Source: [Eubacterium] saphenum
GTDB taxonomy: Bacteria; Bacillota; Clostridia; Lachnospirales; Anaerotignaceae
Direction of reading: 5' to 3'
DNA length: 42,542 nt
Assembly: GCA_004557645.1 (NCBI GenBank)
Contig: SFGI01000035.1
Coordinates: 1-42,542, forward strand
A program made the position numbers and the translations under genes. Positions 22,795 to 29,922 of this stretch are shown here, one piece after another. The notes beneath the pieces are model-generated. The model ran no database searches, had not been told where the DNA came from, and saw only the letters and a list, made by a program, of their open reading frames with translations. How positions within the stretch are numbered: the first letter of the stretch is position 1; the number at the start of each line of letters is the position of its first letter.

Positions 22795-23733
22795 TTATGC
22801 CGCTATTAAATTTACAAAATACGCCCCATATCCCACCAACAGGATAGCCCCGCCCAAGCGGTTCAATTCATGTTTTCTTACGACGCAAAGGAGCAAAAGC
22901 ACCACTGCTGCCACCGTAGCGATACTATCGAACAGGAAGGAGGCACTATATACTACAGGAGTAATGAGGGCTGTAGTACCTACAACGAACAGGATATTGA
23001 ATAAATTACTGCCAACGATATTTCCCACGGCGATCTCAGATTTGCCTTTGACTGCCGCTGTCACGCTGGTCACCAGTTCCGGCAGGGAGGTTCCCAGTGC
23101 CACGATGGTCAAGCCAATAATTCGTTCGCTCAGGTTGAAGATACGGGCAATTTCCGTTGCCGCATCCACCGCCACATCACTGCCCCAAACGATCAGCGCC
23201 ACACCAATCAAAACCAAAAACAGCAATCTGGGCATGGATTTTGGCTCTTCCTCTTCTTCCGCCTCTGGCACCACACCATTTCTTGCCATCCGCAGCAGAT
23301 ACAGCAGATACAGGATCATAAATCCCCACAAAATCACGCCTTCCCATCGGCTGATGACATTGTCTCTCAGACCCAATACCGCCAGAACGATGGATACAAG
23401 GATCACAAAGGGGATCTCATAACGAACGGTGGAACGCTGTACGCCAATGGCACGGATCACCGCCGTCAACCCCAAAATCAGCAGAACGTTTAGGATATTG
23501 CTGCCCAATACATTCCCGATGGTGATCTCCGCACTGCCTTTCAATGCAGCAGAAATGCTGACCGCCGCTTCCGGGGCACTGGTGCCCATAGCAACGATCG
23601 TTAAACCAATGACCAGCTGGGGGATGCCAAACCGGTCAGCAATATTGGCAGCGCCTTCCACGAACCAATCTGCCCCCTTCACCAGCATCACAAAGCCGAT
23701 CACTAATGTTACAAGTTCAATCAATAGTTCCAT
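22795..23733 (-). CDS. sodium/calcium exchanger family antiporter (312 aa)
   Basis: Ten hydrophobic segments in two inverted repeats. The alpha-repeat motifs are VIGLTIVAMGTSAPEAAVSI...GNVLGSNILNVLL and IGLTIVALGTSLPELVTSV...GNIVGSNLFNILF. These are the YrbG/CaxA-type cation exchanger signatures, including the conserved Glu in each repeat. An acidic cytosolic loop (EAEEEEEPK) separates the halves. It exports Ca2+ in exchange for Na+ or H+. No ribosome site stands out beyond a modest GGAG region. A terminator follows directly. Confidence 0.92.
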   Translation of the reverse strand: MELLIELVTLVIGFVMLVKGADWFVEGAANIADRFGIPQLVIGLTIVAMGTSAPEAAVSISAALKGSAEITIGNVLGSNILNVLLILGLTAVIRAIGVQRSTVRYEIPFVILVSIVLAVLGLRDNVISRWEGVILWGFMILYLLYLLRMARNGVVPEAEEEEEPKSMPRLLFLVLIGVALIVWGSDVAVDAATEIARIFNLSERIIGLTIVALGTSLPELVTSVTAAVKGKSEIAVGNIVGSNLFNILFVVGTTALITPVVYSASFLFDSIATVAAVVLLLLCVVRKHELNRLGGAILLVGYGAYFVNLIAA

Positions 23734-23873
23734 AAATCAAATCTCTCCATTTTCCAGTTTTATCAGGACACACTATTTTGATTATACCCCTCAAAGGCGG
23801 AAAAATCCACTATATCTTCTTTTTTTGTAGTACACTTTGCATTGAAAACCAGTAGTCAACGCAGATGGGTTTT

Positions 23874-23917
23874 CTACATAAAAAAGCAACGAGCATGCTC
23901 GTTGCTTTTTTATGTAG
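23874..23917. terminator. perfect 44-bp palindromic bidirectional terminator
   Basis: CTACATAAAAAAGCAACGAG, then CATG, then CTCGTTGC and TTTTTTATGTAG, a perfect inverted repeat. Its outer arms are the same as in the terminator at 13743-13784, although the inner stems differ. It lies between the antiporter gene and the promoter at 24009-24037. Confidence 0.85.
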
Positions 23918-24002
23918 AAAGTGTTTTTTGATGGTTTTCCGATTGGCTCTTTCGGATTTTGTAGAAATGAATAATTCTTATAGTTAGTCTTAACTAACTT
24001 AT
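23874..24002 (-). ncRNA. candidate small RNA of about 130 nt
   Basis: A consensus promoter (24037-24009) predicts a start near 24002, and the palindromic terminator ends the RNA near 23874. Between are the hairpins AGTTAGT/ACTAACT (23998-23981) and TCCGA/TCGGA (23959-23941). No open frame with a ribosome site is present. Alternatively the transcript reads through as a 270-nt leader of the antiporter. The wider gap 23734-24132 holds nothing else convincing apart from a weak GAAAACC/GGTTTTC hairpin at 23844-23873. Confidence 0.4.
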
Positions 24003-24008
24003 GGATTT

Positions 24009-24037
24009 ATTATAATATACCAATCCCTATCTGTCAA
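24009..24037 (-). promoter_or_regulatory. full-consensus sigma-A promoter
   Basis: TTGACA (24037-24032), 17-bp spacer, TATAAT (24014-24009), with all twelve bases matching consensus. The only annotated gene it could serve is the antiporter, 275 bp away, beyond a strong terminator. Confidence 0.8.
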
Positions 24038-24065
24038 CTAGTTTTTTCATTTTTTAAATATTTTT

Positions 24066-24102
24066 CTACAAAAAAATCCGCAGGAAAATTCCTGCGGATT
24101 TC
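24066..24102 (-). terminator. rho-independent terminator after rplL
   Basis: ATCCGCAGGAA pairs with TTCCTGCGGAT, followed on the minus strand by TTTTTTTGTAG. It ends the rplJ-rplL transcript 30 bp after the stop. Confidence 0.9.
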
Positions 24103-24132
24103 AAGGATTCTTAGGATTTCAGAAGGGCTGAA

Positions 24133-24507
24133 TTACTTCAGTGTTACTTTAGCGCCAACTTCTTCCAGTTTAGCTTTGATTGCTTCAGCGTCTTCTTTGG
24201 AAGCCTGTTCTTTCAGTACTTTGGGAGCGCCGTCTACAGCTTCTTTCGCTTCTTTCAGGCCCAGACCTGTTACTTCACGAACAACTTTGATTACTTTGAT
24301 TTTTTCGGAACCAACTTCTGTCAGTTCAACGTCGAATTCTGTTTTTTCTTCAGCTGCTGCGCCTGCTGCGGGACCAGCTACTACTGCTACGCCTGCTGCT
24401 GCGGATACGCCGAATTCTTCTTCTGCTGCTTTTACCAGATCATTCAGTTCCAGTACTGTCAGTTCTTTTACTGCTGCGATGATTTCTTCGATTGTCAGTT
24501 TTGCCAT
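24133..24507 (-). CDS. rplL: ribosomal protein L7/L12 (124 aa)
   Basis: N-terminal dimer domain (MAKLTIEEIIAAVKELTVLEL), an Ala/Gly-rich hinge (GVAVVAGPAAGAAAEE) and a C-terminal factor-binding domain (KIKVIKVVREVTGLGLKEAKEAVDGAPK). It forms the ribosome stalk and recruits translation GTPases. CGGAGGTG precedes the ATG. It follows rplJ after a 227-bp spacer, longer than usual. Confidence 0.98.
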   Translation of the reverse strand: MAKLTIEEIIAAVKELTVLELNDLVKAAEEEFGVSAAAGVAVVAGPAAGAAAEEKTEFDVELTEVGSEKIKVIKVVREVTGLGLKEAKEAVDGAPKVLKEQASKEDAEAIKAKLEEVGAKVTLK

Positions 24508-24734
24508 TGTAAAGCACCTCCGATAATATTTGGTTTTAGTCTCAATAATTTAATATTTCGTTCATAAAAGTCGATTGTTCCGTGCTGGGCACTCTCACAA
24601 TCGCCATCCACATTCGCAAATCGCTCTGCTACGCACAGCTTCTTTGCTCATGTCGGCTTGCCCGTCCTATGTTCATGCACTCCTGCGAGCAAGCTCGCAT
24701 CGTGCATGACCGCACGCCGGGGCTTTTATACAAA
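24508..24734 (-). repeat. hairpin-rich spacer between rplJ and rplL
   Basis: Contains CATGCAC...GTGCATG (24673-24708) enclosing GCGAGC/GCTCGC, and CGATTGT...ACAATCG (24572-24603) enclosing GTGC/GCAC. The second hairpin is followed by ACTTTT on the minus strand and may attenuate rplL transcription. The middle part, GAGCGATTTGCGAATGTGG, resembles a dispersed intergenic repeat I recall from clostridial genomes, but I cannot confirm copy number from one window. Confidence 0.4.
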
Positions 24735-25235
24735 TTATTCTGCTGCTGCTTCGCCGTCTTTCTTTGCGATCTGATCGATAACGCGTGCGAAAGAGGACAG
24801 GGGGCTCTTGAAGCTGCCCAGCAGTTTGGACAGCAGTACATCTCTGGAAGGGATATCTGCGATCAGCTTCATACCAGCTGCATCGTATACGATACCTTCT
24901 ACTACACCTGCTTTGAATTCCAGTTCTTTAACATCCTTTGCTACTTTGTTCAGGATGCTTGCGCCAGCTGTTGCATCTTCATAAGAGAATGCGAATGCGC
25001 TGGGGCCTGCCAGATATTCATCCAGACCTTCAAACTGTGTGCCCTGGATTGCGAAGTGTACCATTGTATTTTTGTAAACTTTATAGTCAACACCTGCTTC
25101 TCTGAGCTGTTTTCTCAGTGCAGTGTCCTGTTCTACAGTCAAGCCTCTTGCATCAACCATTACTACGGATGTTGCTCTTTCCAGCTTTTCTTTGATTTCG
25201 TTTACGACTACCTGTTTCTGTTCGATCTTTGCCAT
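24735..25235 (-). CDS. rplJ: ribosomal protein L10 (166 aa)
   Basis: Starts MAKIEQKQVVVNEIKEKLERATSVVMVDARGLTV and continues YKVYKNTMVHFAIQGTQFE and GPSAFAFSYEDATAGASIL. It ties L7/L12 to the ribosome. ATG 25235 follows CCAAGGAGGTGTAAGG; the open frame upstream covers the leader. Its leader carries an L10-binding structure, so its own product or the L10-L12 complex should repress it. Confidence 0.98.
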   Translation of the reverse strand: MAKIEQKQVVVNEIKEKLERATSVVMVDARGLTVEQDTALRKQLREAGVDYKVYKNTMVHFAIQGTQFEGLDEYLAGPSAFAFSYEDATAGASILNKVAKDVKELEFKAGVVEGIVYDAAGMKLIADIPSRDVLLSKLLGSFKSPLSSFARVIDQIAKKDGEAAAE

Positions 25236-25280
25236 TGTTTCCTTACACCTCCTTGGAATCCTACTTTGTTTCATGTCATT

Positions 25281-25385
25281 GAAAAAGCCTCTTTGCACAT
25301 AGACAAAGAGGCTCAAAAGCTCATCAGCAATTTTCCCTCGGCAGGATTTACGCGGCGAACCACACCTGCTGTCTACGGCAATATA
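25281..25385 (-). promoter_or_regulatory. L10 leader with attenuator
   Basis: The minus strand contains the L10 leader core: CCGTAGACAGCAGGTGTGG, then AAATCCTGCCGAGGG. It is followed by a terminator hairpin, GCCTCTTTG/CAAAGAGGC (25312-25287), and CTTTTTC. Excess L10-L12 binding the core should favour termination before rplJ. Confidence 0.92.
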
Positions 25386-25408
25386 CGATTTTTTCACTCA
25401 ACTCGTTT

Positions 25409-25437
25409 ATTTTAACCCATAAACAAGCTCCTGTCAA
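25409..25437 (-). promoter_or_regulatory. sigma-A promoter of rplJ-rplL
   Basis: TTGACA (25437-25432), 17-bp spacer, TAAAAT (25414-25409). It starts 16 bp after the rplA stop, giving rplJ-rplL its own promoter. Confidence 0.85.
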
Positions 25438-25452
25438 GGATTTTTCCAAAGA

Positions 25453-26148
25453 TTATTCGGAAATTTTTGCAGGGTTTACTTTTACGCCAGGGCCCATTGT
25501 TGTTGTCAGTACAACGCTCTTCAGGTACTGACCTTTTGCAGCCTGGGGTTTTGCTTTTATTACTGCACTCATCAGAGTCTGGAAGTTTTCTGCCAGTTTT
25601 TCGGAACCGAAAGATACCTTGCCTACAGGCACATGAATGATGTTTGTTTTATCCAGACGGTATTCGATCTTACCAGCTTTGATGTCGTTGATTGCTTTTG
25701 TAACATCCATTGTTACTGTACCAGCTTTGGGGTTGGGCATCAAGCCTTTAGGACCCAGCACACGACCCAGACGACCAACAACGCCCATCATATCGGGTGT
25801 TGCTACTGCAACGTCGAAACCGAACCAGTTTTCATTCTGAATCTTAGGAATCAGATCTTCTGCGCCTACGAAATCCGCGCCAGCTGCAAGTGCTTCTTCA
25901 GCCTTGTCGCCTTTTGCGAATACCAATACACGAACTGTTTTACCTGTACCGTGAGGAAGAACAACGGCACCACGAACCTGCTGATCAGCATGTCTGCTGT
26001 CAACGCCCAAACGAATATGTGCTTCTACTGTAGCGTCAAATTTTGTAGTAGATGTTTTCTGTACCAGATCGATTGCTTCTGCTGTATCATACAGCATTGC
26101 GCTATCTACGAGTTTAGCTGCCTCGCTATATTTTTTACCTCTTTTCAC
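25453..26148 (-). CDS. rplA: ribosomal protein L1 (231 aa)
   Basis: Begins KRGKKYSEAAKLVDSAMLYD and contains VVLPHGTGKTVRVLVFAKGD and LGPKGLMPNPKAGTVT. It forms the L1 stalk of the 50S subunit and represses the rplK-rplA mRNA in many bacteria. The start is GTG 26148, with AAGGAGG eight bases upstream. A leader similar to that of rplK lies directly upstream. Confidence 0.98.
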   Translation of the reverse strand: MKRGKKYSEAAKLVDSAMLYDTAEAIDLVQKTSTTKFDATVEAHIRLGVDSRHADQQVRGAVVLPHGTGKTVRVLVFAKGDKAEEALAAGADFVGAEDLIPKIQNENWFGFDVAVATPDMMGVVGRLGRVLGPKGLMPNPKAGTVTMDVTKAINDIKAGKIEYRLDKTNIIHVPVGKVSFGSEKLAENFQTLMSAVIKAKPQAAKGQYLKSVVLTTTMGPGVKVNPAKISE

Positions 26149-26157
26149 TTTCGTGAC

Positions 26158-26197
26158 CTCCTTATGTGGTAGTATCGGGAGAATTCCCTCCCACTCT
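26158..26197 (-). promoter_or_regulatory. rplA leader, related to the rplK leader (possible L1 site)
   Basis: The minus strand reads GAGTGGGAGGGAA, then TCTCCCGATAC, TACCACAT and AAGGAGG. The same ordered blocks precede rplK at 26719-26677. GUGGGAG-type loops are reminiscent of L1-binding sites. Confidence 0.5.
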
Positions 26198-26242
26198 ATT
26201 CGCCGTAATTATTTGAAATTCTTTTTTGAATAAAAATTCGGC

Positions 26243-26668
26243 TTATTCTTCAACAACGATTCCCATGCTTCTTGCTGTGCCACAGATCATGCTGTAAGCT
26301 GCTTCAACGCTTGCTGCGTTCAGGTCGGGCATTTTCATTTCAGCAATTTTCATTACTTCAGCCTTAGGCAGTTTTGCAACCTTTGTTTTGTTAGGTGCGC
26401 CGGAAGCGGATTCGATGCCGGCTGCTTTTTTCAGCAGAACTGCTGCGGGGGGTGTTTTTGTAACGAAAGAATAGCTTCTATCCTGGTAAACTGTAATTAC
26501 TACAGGGATGATCAGACCAGCCTGAGATGCTGTTTTTTCATTGAATTCTTTGCAGAAGCCCATGATGTTCACACCATGCTGACCCAGTGCGGGACCAACA
26601 GGAGGAGCGGGTGTTGCCTTCGCTGCGGGGATCTGTAATTTAATATAACCTGTTACTTTCTTTGCCAT
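26243..26668 (-). CDS. rplK: ribosomal protein L11 (141 aa)
   Basis: Starts MAKKVTGYIKLQIPAAKATPAPPVGPALGQHGVNIM, the N-terminal L11 domain. TPPAAVLLKKAAGIESASG and the C-terminal RNA-binding AYSMICGTARSMGIVVEE follow. It binds the GTPase centre of 23S rRNA. TAGGAGGTGCC precedes the ATG. It lies between nusG and rplA. Confidence 0.98.
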   Translation of the reverse strand: MAKKVTGYIKLQIPAAKATPAPPVGPALGQHGVNIMGFCKEFNEKTASQAGLIIPVVITVYQDRSYSFVTKTPPAAVLLKKAAGIESASGAPNKTKVAKLPKAEVMKIAEMKMPDLNAASVEAAYSMICGTARSMGIVVEE

Positions 26669-26676
26669 GATGGCAC

Positions 26677-26719
26677 CTCCTATAAATGTGGTAATTAGCG
26701 GGGATTTTCCCTCCCACTC
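26677..26719 (-). promoter_or_regulatory. rplK leader, related to the rplA leader (possible L1 site)
   Basis: The minus strand reads GAGTGGGAGGGAA, AATCCCCGCTAAT, TACCACAT and AGGAGG. It matches the rplA leader block by block. A further hairpin, CGGCAG/CTGCCG, lies just upstream (26736-26719). Confidence 0.5.
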
Positions 26720-26771
26720 GGCAGAATTTCCTGCCGTTTAACAAACAATTGACTAAATTTTGAAGCTTTTA

Positions 26772-27329
26772 TCAAAGCTTATCGATCTGAGCGAAATCAA
26801 GCTCTACCGGTGTCTCTCTGCCAAAGATGGAAAGACTTACGACCAGCGTCTTCTTGTTGGCGTTGATCTCTTTGATCTGTCCAACGGAATCCGCAAAAGG
26901 ACCTGTAGCAACGCGAACACTGTCGCCAACTTCTACATCCAGATTTTCCACCTCGCCGCCGATACCCATCGCACGCACTTCTGCGTCTGTCAGGGGAACG
27001 GGTTTGGAGCCCGGACCAACGAAGCTTGTTACGCCTCTTGTGTTTCGAACGACATACCATGTCTCGTCATTCATGATCATATTCAGCAGTACATAACCGG
27101 GAAACACTTTGCGCTGTACTGTTTTCTTCTGGCCGTCCTTCATTTCAACAACGTCCTGCAGGGGAACGCTCACTTCAAAGATCTGATCCTGCATCCCTCT
27201 GTTTTCCACTGTTTTTTCAATGTTGGCTTTTACTTTGTTTTCATAGCCGCTGTAGGTATGAACAACGTACCATCTGGCTTCAGCAGACACTGCTTTTGTT
27301 TCCTCAGCTTTATTGATTTCTTCAGACAT
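26772..27329 (-). CDS. nusG: transcription termination/antitermination protein NusG (185 aa)
   Basis: NGN domain (ARWYVVHTYSGYENKVKANIEKTVENRG...FPGYVLLNMIMNDETWYVVRNTRGVTSFVG) and KOW domain (SVRVATGPFADSVGQIKEINANKKT). It binds RNA polymerase and modulates elongation and termination. The N-terminal 17 residues are an acidic extension. It sits between secE and rplK as in most bacteria. Confidence 0.97.
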   Translation of the reverse strand: MSEEINKAEETKAVSAEARWYVVHTYSGYENKVKANIEKTVENRGMQDQIFEVSVPLQDVVEMKDGQKKTVQRKVFPGYVLLNMIMNDETWYVVRNTRGVTSFVGPGSKPVPLTDAEVRAMGIGGEVENLDVEVGDSVRVATGPFADSVGQIKEINANKKTLVVSLSIFGRETPVELDFAQIDKL

Positions 27330-27363
27330 TCTAAACCATCCTTTTTCTATTCGTTTCCGCTTA

Positions 27364-27639
27364 TTAACCTAAAAGACCGATGATCGCGCTGTAACCGGCA
27401 GTAAACACCGTATCCATACAGAAAATAATTGCGCCAATGATGAAGGATGTAACAATAACTGTCGCTGTGCGCTTCACGACTTCAGGGCGTGTAGGCCATA
27501 CGATCTTTTTGAACTCTGCCTTATAATCGGCAAAAGTATCTTTGTCATTGTTTTTCTTTTTTGTTGCTGCCTGCGCTGGCTTCGTTTGCTTCACTTCGTT
27601 CGTTGGGTTTGTGATGTTCTTTTCTTCCAATACGTTCAC
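27364..27639 (-). CDS. secE: preprotein translocase subunit SecE (91 aa)
   Basis: A charged N-terminal region, then FADYKAEFKKIVWPTRPEVVKRT, the SecE signature, then one membrane segment (ATVIVTSFIIGAIIFCMDTVF). It stabilises SecY in the translocon. Order rpmG-secE-nusG is conserved. Confidence 0.95.
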   Translation of the reverse strand: MNVLEEKNITNPTNEVKQTKPAQAATKKKNNDKDTFADYKAEFKKIVWPTRPEVVKRTATVIVTSFIIGAIIFCMDTVFTAGYSAIIGLLG

Positions 27640-27670
27640 TCCTTAACTACGGAATGTCTCGCACACATGA

Positions 27671-27820
27671 TTATTTTGTTTCTTTATGCAGTGTGTGAGC
27701 TTTGCAGAACTTACAATATTTTTTGATTTCCATTCTGTCAGGCATAACTTTTTTGTCTTTGGTCGTGCTGTAGTTTCTCTGTTTGCACTCTGTGCAAGCC
27801 AAGGTAATTCTTGTTCTCAA
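27671..27820 (-). CDS. rpmG: ribosomal protein L33 (49 aa)
   Basis: RTRITLACTECKQRNYSTTKDKK and KKYCKFCKAHTLHKETK carry the two CxxC pairs of the zinc-binding L33 type. The start is TTG 27820: GGAGGTG stands eight bases before it and the length becomes the normal 49. The open frame reaches much further upstream, but that part is leader. It is the first gene of rpmG-secE-nusG-rplK-rplA. Confidence 0.93.
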   Translation of the reverse strand: MRTRITLACTECKQRNYSTTKDKKVMPDRMEIKKYCKFCKAHTLHKETK

Positions 27821-27919
27821 GATTTTCACCTCCGTCTCTGATGATGTGTGTTTTCTGATTAATTTTTTTGTGGGAAAAGCCTTTTCGCACACAAAAAAAA
27901 GACCTGCGTCTTCCAATAA

Positions 27920-27948
27920 AGAATAACACAAGTCCCCCCTGCTGTCAA
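27920..27948 (-). promoter_or_regulatory. sigma-A promoter of the rpmG-secE-nusG-rplK-rplA operon
   Basis: TTGACA (27948-27943), 17-bp spacer, TATTCT (27925-27920). About 100 bp of leader follow, including GTCTTTTTTTTG and AAAGCC-type stretches that might attenuate. Confidence 0.75.
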
Positions 27949-28018
27949 CAAAAAATCTATAGAAACCCGCAGTTTTCGGGCTTTTTCCCAGTTTTTTCGT
28001 TCAAAACAGGTAATTTTT

Positions 28019-28270
28019 TCACTGATTCTTCAAAAATTCTTCCAAAGCAATGGCCAACTGGTCGGGGCAGCTGGTGTTTCTTCTGCCGCAGGTGATGCCT
28101 TTCAGTCTTTTTGCTGCTTCTTCGGGAGCCATCCCTTCTGCCAGGGCAGCGATGCCCTTGTGGTTACCGTCGCAGCCGCCCAGGAAGCTGATGTTTTTCA
28201 CTACGCCGTCCTCTACATCAAATTCCAGACGAACCGCGCAGATGCCTTTTGTATTATATGTTACGTGCAT
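28019..28270 (-). CDS. TSCPD-domain protein, TIGR03905-type (83 aa)
   Basis: Starts MHVTYNTKGICAVRLEFDVEDG and contains GGCDGNHKGIAALAEG and the signature GRRNTSCPDQLAIALEE. The fold relates to a C-terminal domain of class II ribonucleotide reductases, but the role of the stand-alone form is unknown. GAAAGGAGATAGG precedes the ATG. It is monocistronic between the ribosomal operon and the metal transporter. Confidence 0.88.
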   Translation of the reverse strand: MHVTYNTKGICAVRLEFDVEDGVVKNISFLGGCDGNHKGIAALAEGMAPEEAAKRLKGITCGRRNTSCPDQLAIALEEFLKNQ

Positions 28271-28333
28271 GATCCTATCTCCTTTCTCTCTGCATTAGAA
28301 ATAAGATAGCATAATTTTCGCCAAAACTCAACT

Positions 28334-29170
28334 TTATTTACGACCTTTTCCGATCAAATAGGTCAGGAAGAACAGCACCGCCGCTGTCAATACCATGGTC
28401 GCCCCGGCAGAGGTACCAAAGGTATAGGAAATACCCAAGCCTACTACGGAAGATACCAGACCAAATACCGTTGCCGTCCAGTGGTAGCTTCTTGTGGTGC
28501 CTGTGATATTTCTTGCCGCTGCCGCCGGCAGAATCAACAGAGAGTTAATCATCAGGATACCCACCCAGCGGATGGAGACCATGACTGCCACCGCCACCAT
28601 CATCACGAAAATATTTTCCACCATCATGACTTTTACGCCGCGGCTGGCTGCCAAGGAACGATTCACGCTCAGCAGCAGCAGCTGATTATACAGCATTGCC
28701 CACAAAAGATAGGCGATGATGAGGACAACGGCGATCATCAGCAGGTCGCCCTGCCCCACGGTCAGGATGTCTCCTATTAAATAGGAAGAATATTTTGCAA
28801 AGCCGCCGCTGGCAGAAAGAATCACAATGCCCAAAGCCAGTGCCGCCGAGGAAAATACACTGATGACCGTATCGGAAGAAACCATATTGGCGGATTTCAC
28901 CTTTGTAATAACTAAACCAAGGAAGATACCAAAGGCCAGCATCGCCAACAGAGGGTCGTCCAGCCCCAGCAATACCCCCAGACCAATGCCCGTAAAGGCA
29001 CTATGCCCCAAAGCATCGGAAAAAAAGGCCATTTTATTATTGACCGCCATGGTGCCAAGCAAGGCAAACAACGGCGCGATCAGGATTGCCGCCAGAAAGG
29101 CATTCTTCATAAAATCATATTGAAACATGGAGAAGGGCAGCAGCTCCAAAAAATCATAAATCATTTCCAT
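28334..29170 (-). CDS. znuB: zinc/manganese ABC transporter permease (278 aa)
   Basis: A family ABC-3 permease with about eight membrane segments. GTMAVNNKMAFFSDALGHSAFTGIGLGVLLG and VSIRWVGILMINSLLILPAAAARN are characteristic. It forms the channel for the ZnuC ATPase and the ZnuA lipoprotein. GGGGAGGTGACAGC precedes the ATG, which overlaps the end of znuC by 10 bp. The His-rich ZnuA next to it favours zinc over manganese. Confidence 0.9.
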   Translation of the reverse strand: MEMIYDFLELLPFSMFQYDFMKNAFLAAILIAPLFALLGTMAVNNKMAFFSDALGHSAFTGIGLGVLLGLDDPLLAMLAFGIFLGLVITKVKSANMVSSDTVISVFSSAALALGIVILSASGGFAKYSSYLIGDILTVGQGDLLMIAVVLIIAYLLWAMLYNQLLLLSVNRSLAASRGVKVMMVENIFVMMVAVAVMVSIRWVGILMINSLLILPAAAARNITGTTRSYHWTATVFGLVSSVVGLGISYTFGTSAGATMVLTAAVLFFLTYLIGKGRK

Positions 29171-29922
29171 GCTGTCACCTCCCCGCTGTTGAAGCCAAAG
29201 GCTTCCTTGAAGGCTTCCGTTGCGAAAACTTCGTCGGCTTCCCCTTCTGCCACTACAGTCTTGTCCAGCAAGACAACCTTATCCGCATACTGACGGATCA
29301 GCCCCAGATCATGGGAAACCAAAAGCACTGCCATGTGCTGTTTATCCCGCAATTCTGTCACTCTCTTATAAAACAAATCCAGACCTGCCATATCCACACC
29401 GGAAACAGGCTCATCCAAAACCAACAGGTCGGGCACAGGGTCTGTTGCCAAAGCCAGCAGCACTCTTTGCAATTCGCCGCCGCTGAGGGCCCCCAGTCTG
29501 CGGTCTGCCAGATAGCCGCAGTCCATTTCTTCTAACATCTTCTGGATGTTTTCCTTCATTTTTTTATCTTTGCCAAACCAAACGGCTCTGCCGCCCTTCG
29601 CCGCCGCGATAAAATCCGAAACGGAAACGGGCATGCTCTTGTCAAAATCCAGATGCTGGGGCACATAGCCGATGCGAGGCACGGGAAGCACCGTGCCATG
29701 GTGGTCAGTAAAAGAAATGCTTCCTTTATAATTACGTTCGCCCAAAAGGGTACGAAGCAGTGTGGTTTTCCCTGCGCCGTTTTTGCCGATGAGGGCTGTC
29801 AATTCGCCGCAATGGAAGGTCAGGTTGACATTTTCCAGCAGGGTATCCTCGCCGCTGATGACAGTGATATTTTTCATTTCGATGCTGCAAAGCCCGCAGC
29901 TGTTATGGATGCCTTTGCTCAT
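29161..29922 (-). CDS. znuC: zinc ABC transporter ATP-binding protein (253 aa)
   Basis: Walker A GKNGAGKTTLL, signature LSGGELQRVLLALA, Walker B LLVLDEPVSGVD and switch His in LLVSHDLG. It powers metal uptake. ATG 29922 follows AAGGAGGTTAC and overlaps the znuA stop by 4 bp (ATGA); the longer frame is not needed. An N-terminal NSCGLC pair of cysteines is unusual and could bind metal. Confidence 0.93.
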   Translation of the reverse strand: MSKGIHNSCGLCSIEMKNITVISGEDTLLENVNLTFHCGELTALIGKNGAGKTTLLRTLLGERNYKGSISFTDHHGTVLPVPRIGYVPQHLDFDKSMPVSVSDFIAAAKGGRAVWFGKDKKMKENIQKMLEEMDCGYLADRRLGALSGGELQRVLLALATDPVPDLLVLDEPVSGVDMAGLDLFYKRVTELRDKQHMAVLLVSHDLGLIRQYADKVVLLDKTVVAEGEADEVFATEAFKEAFGFNSGEVTAWK

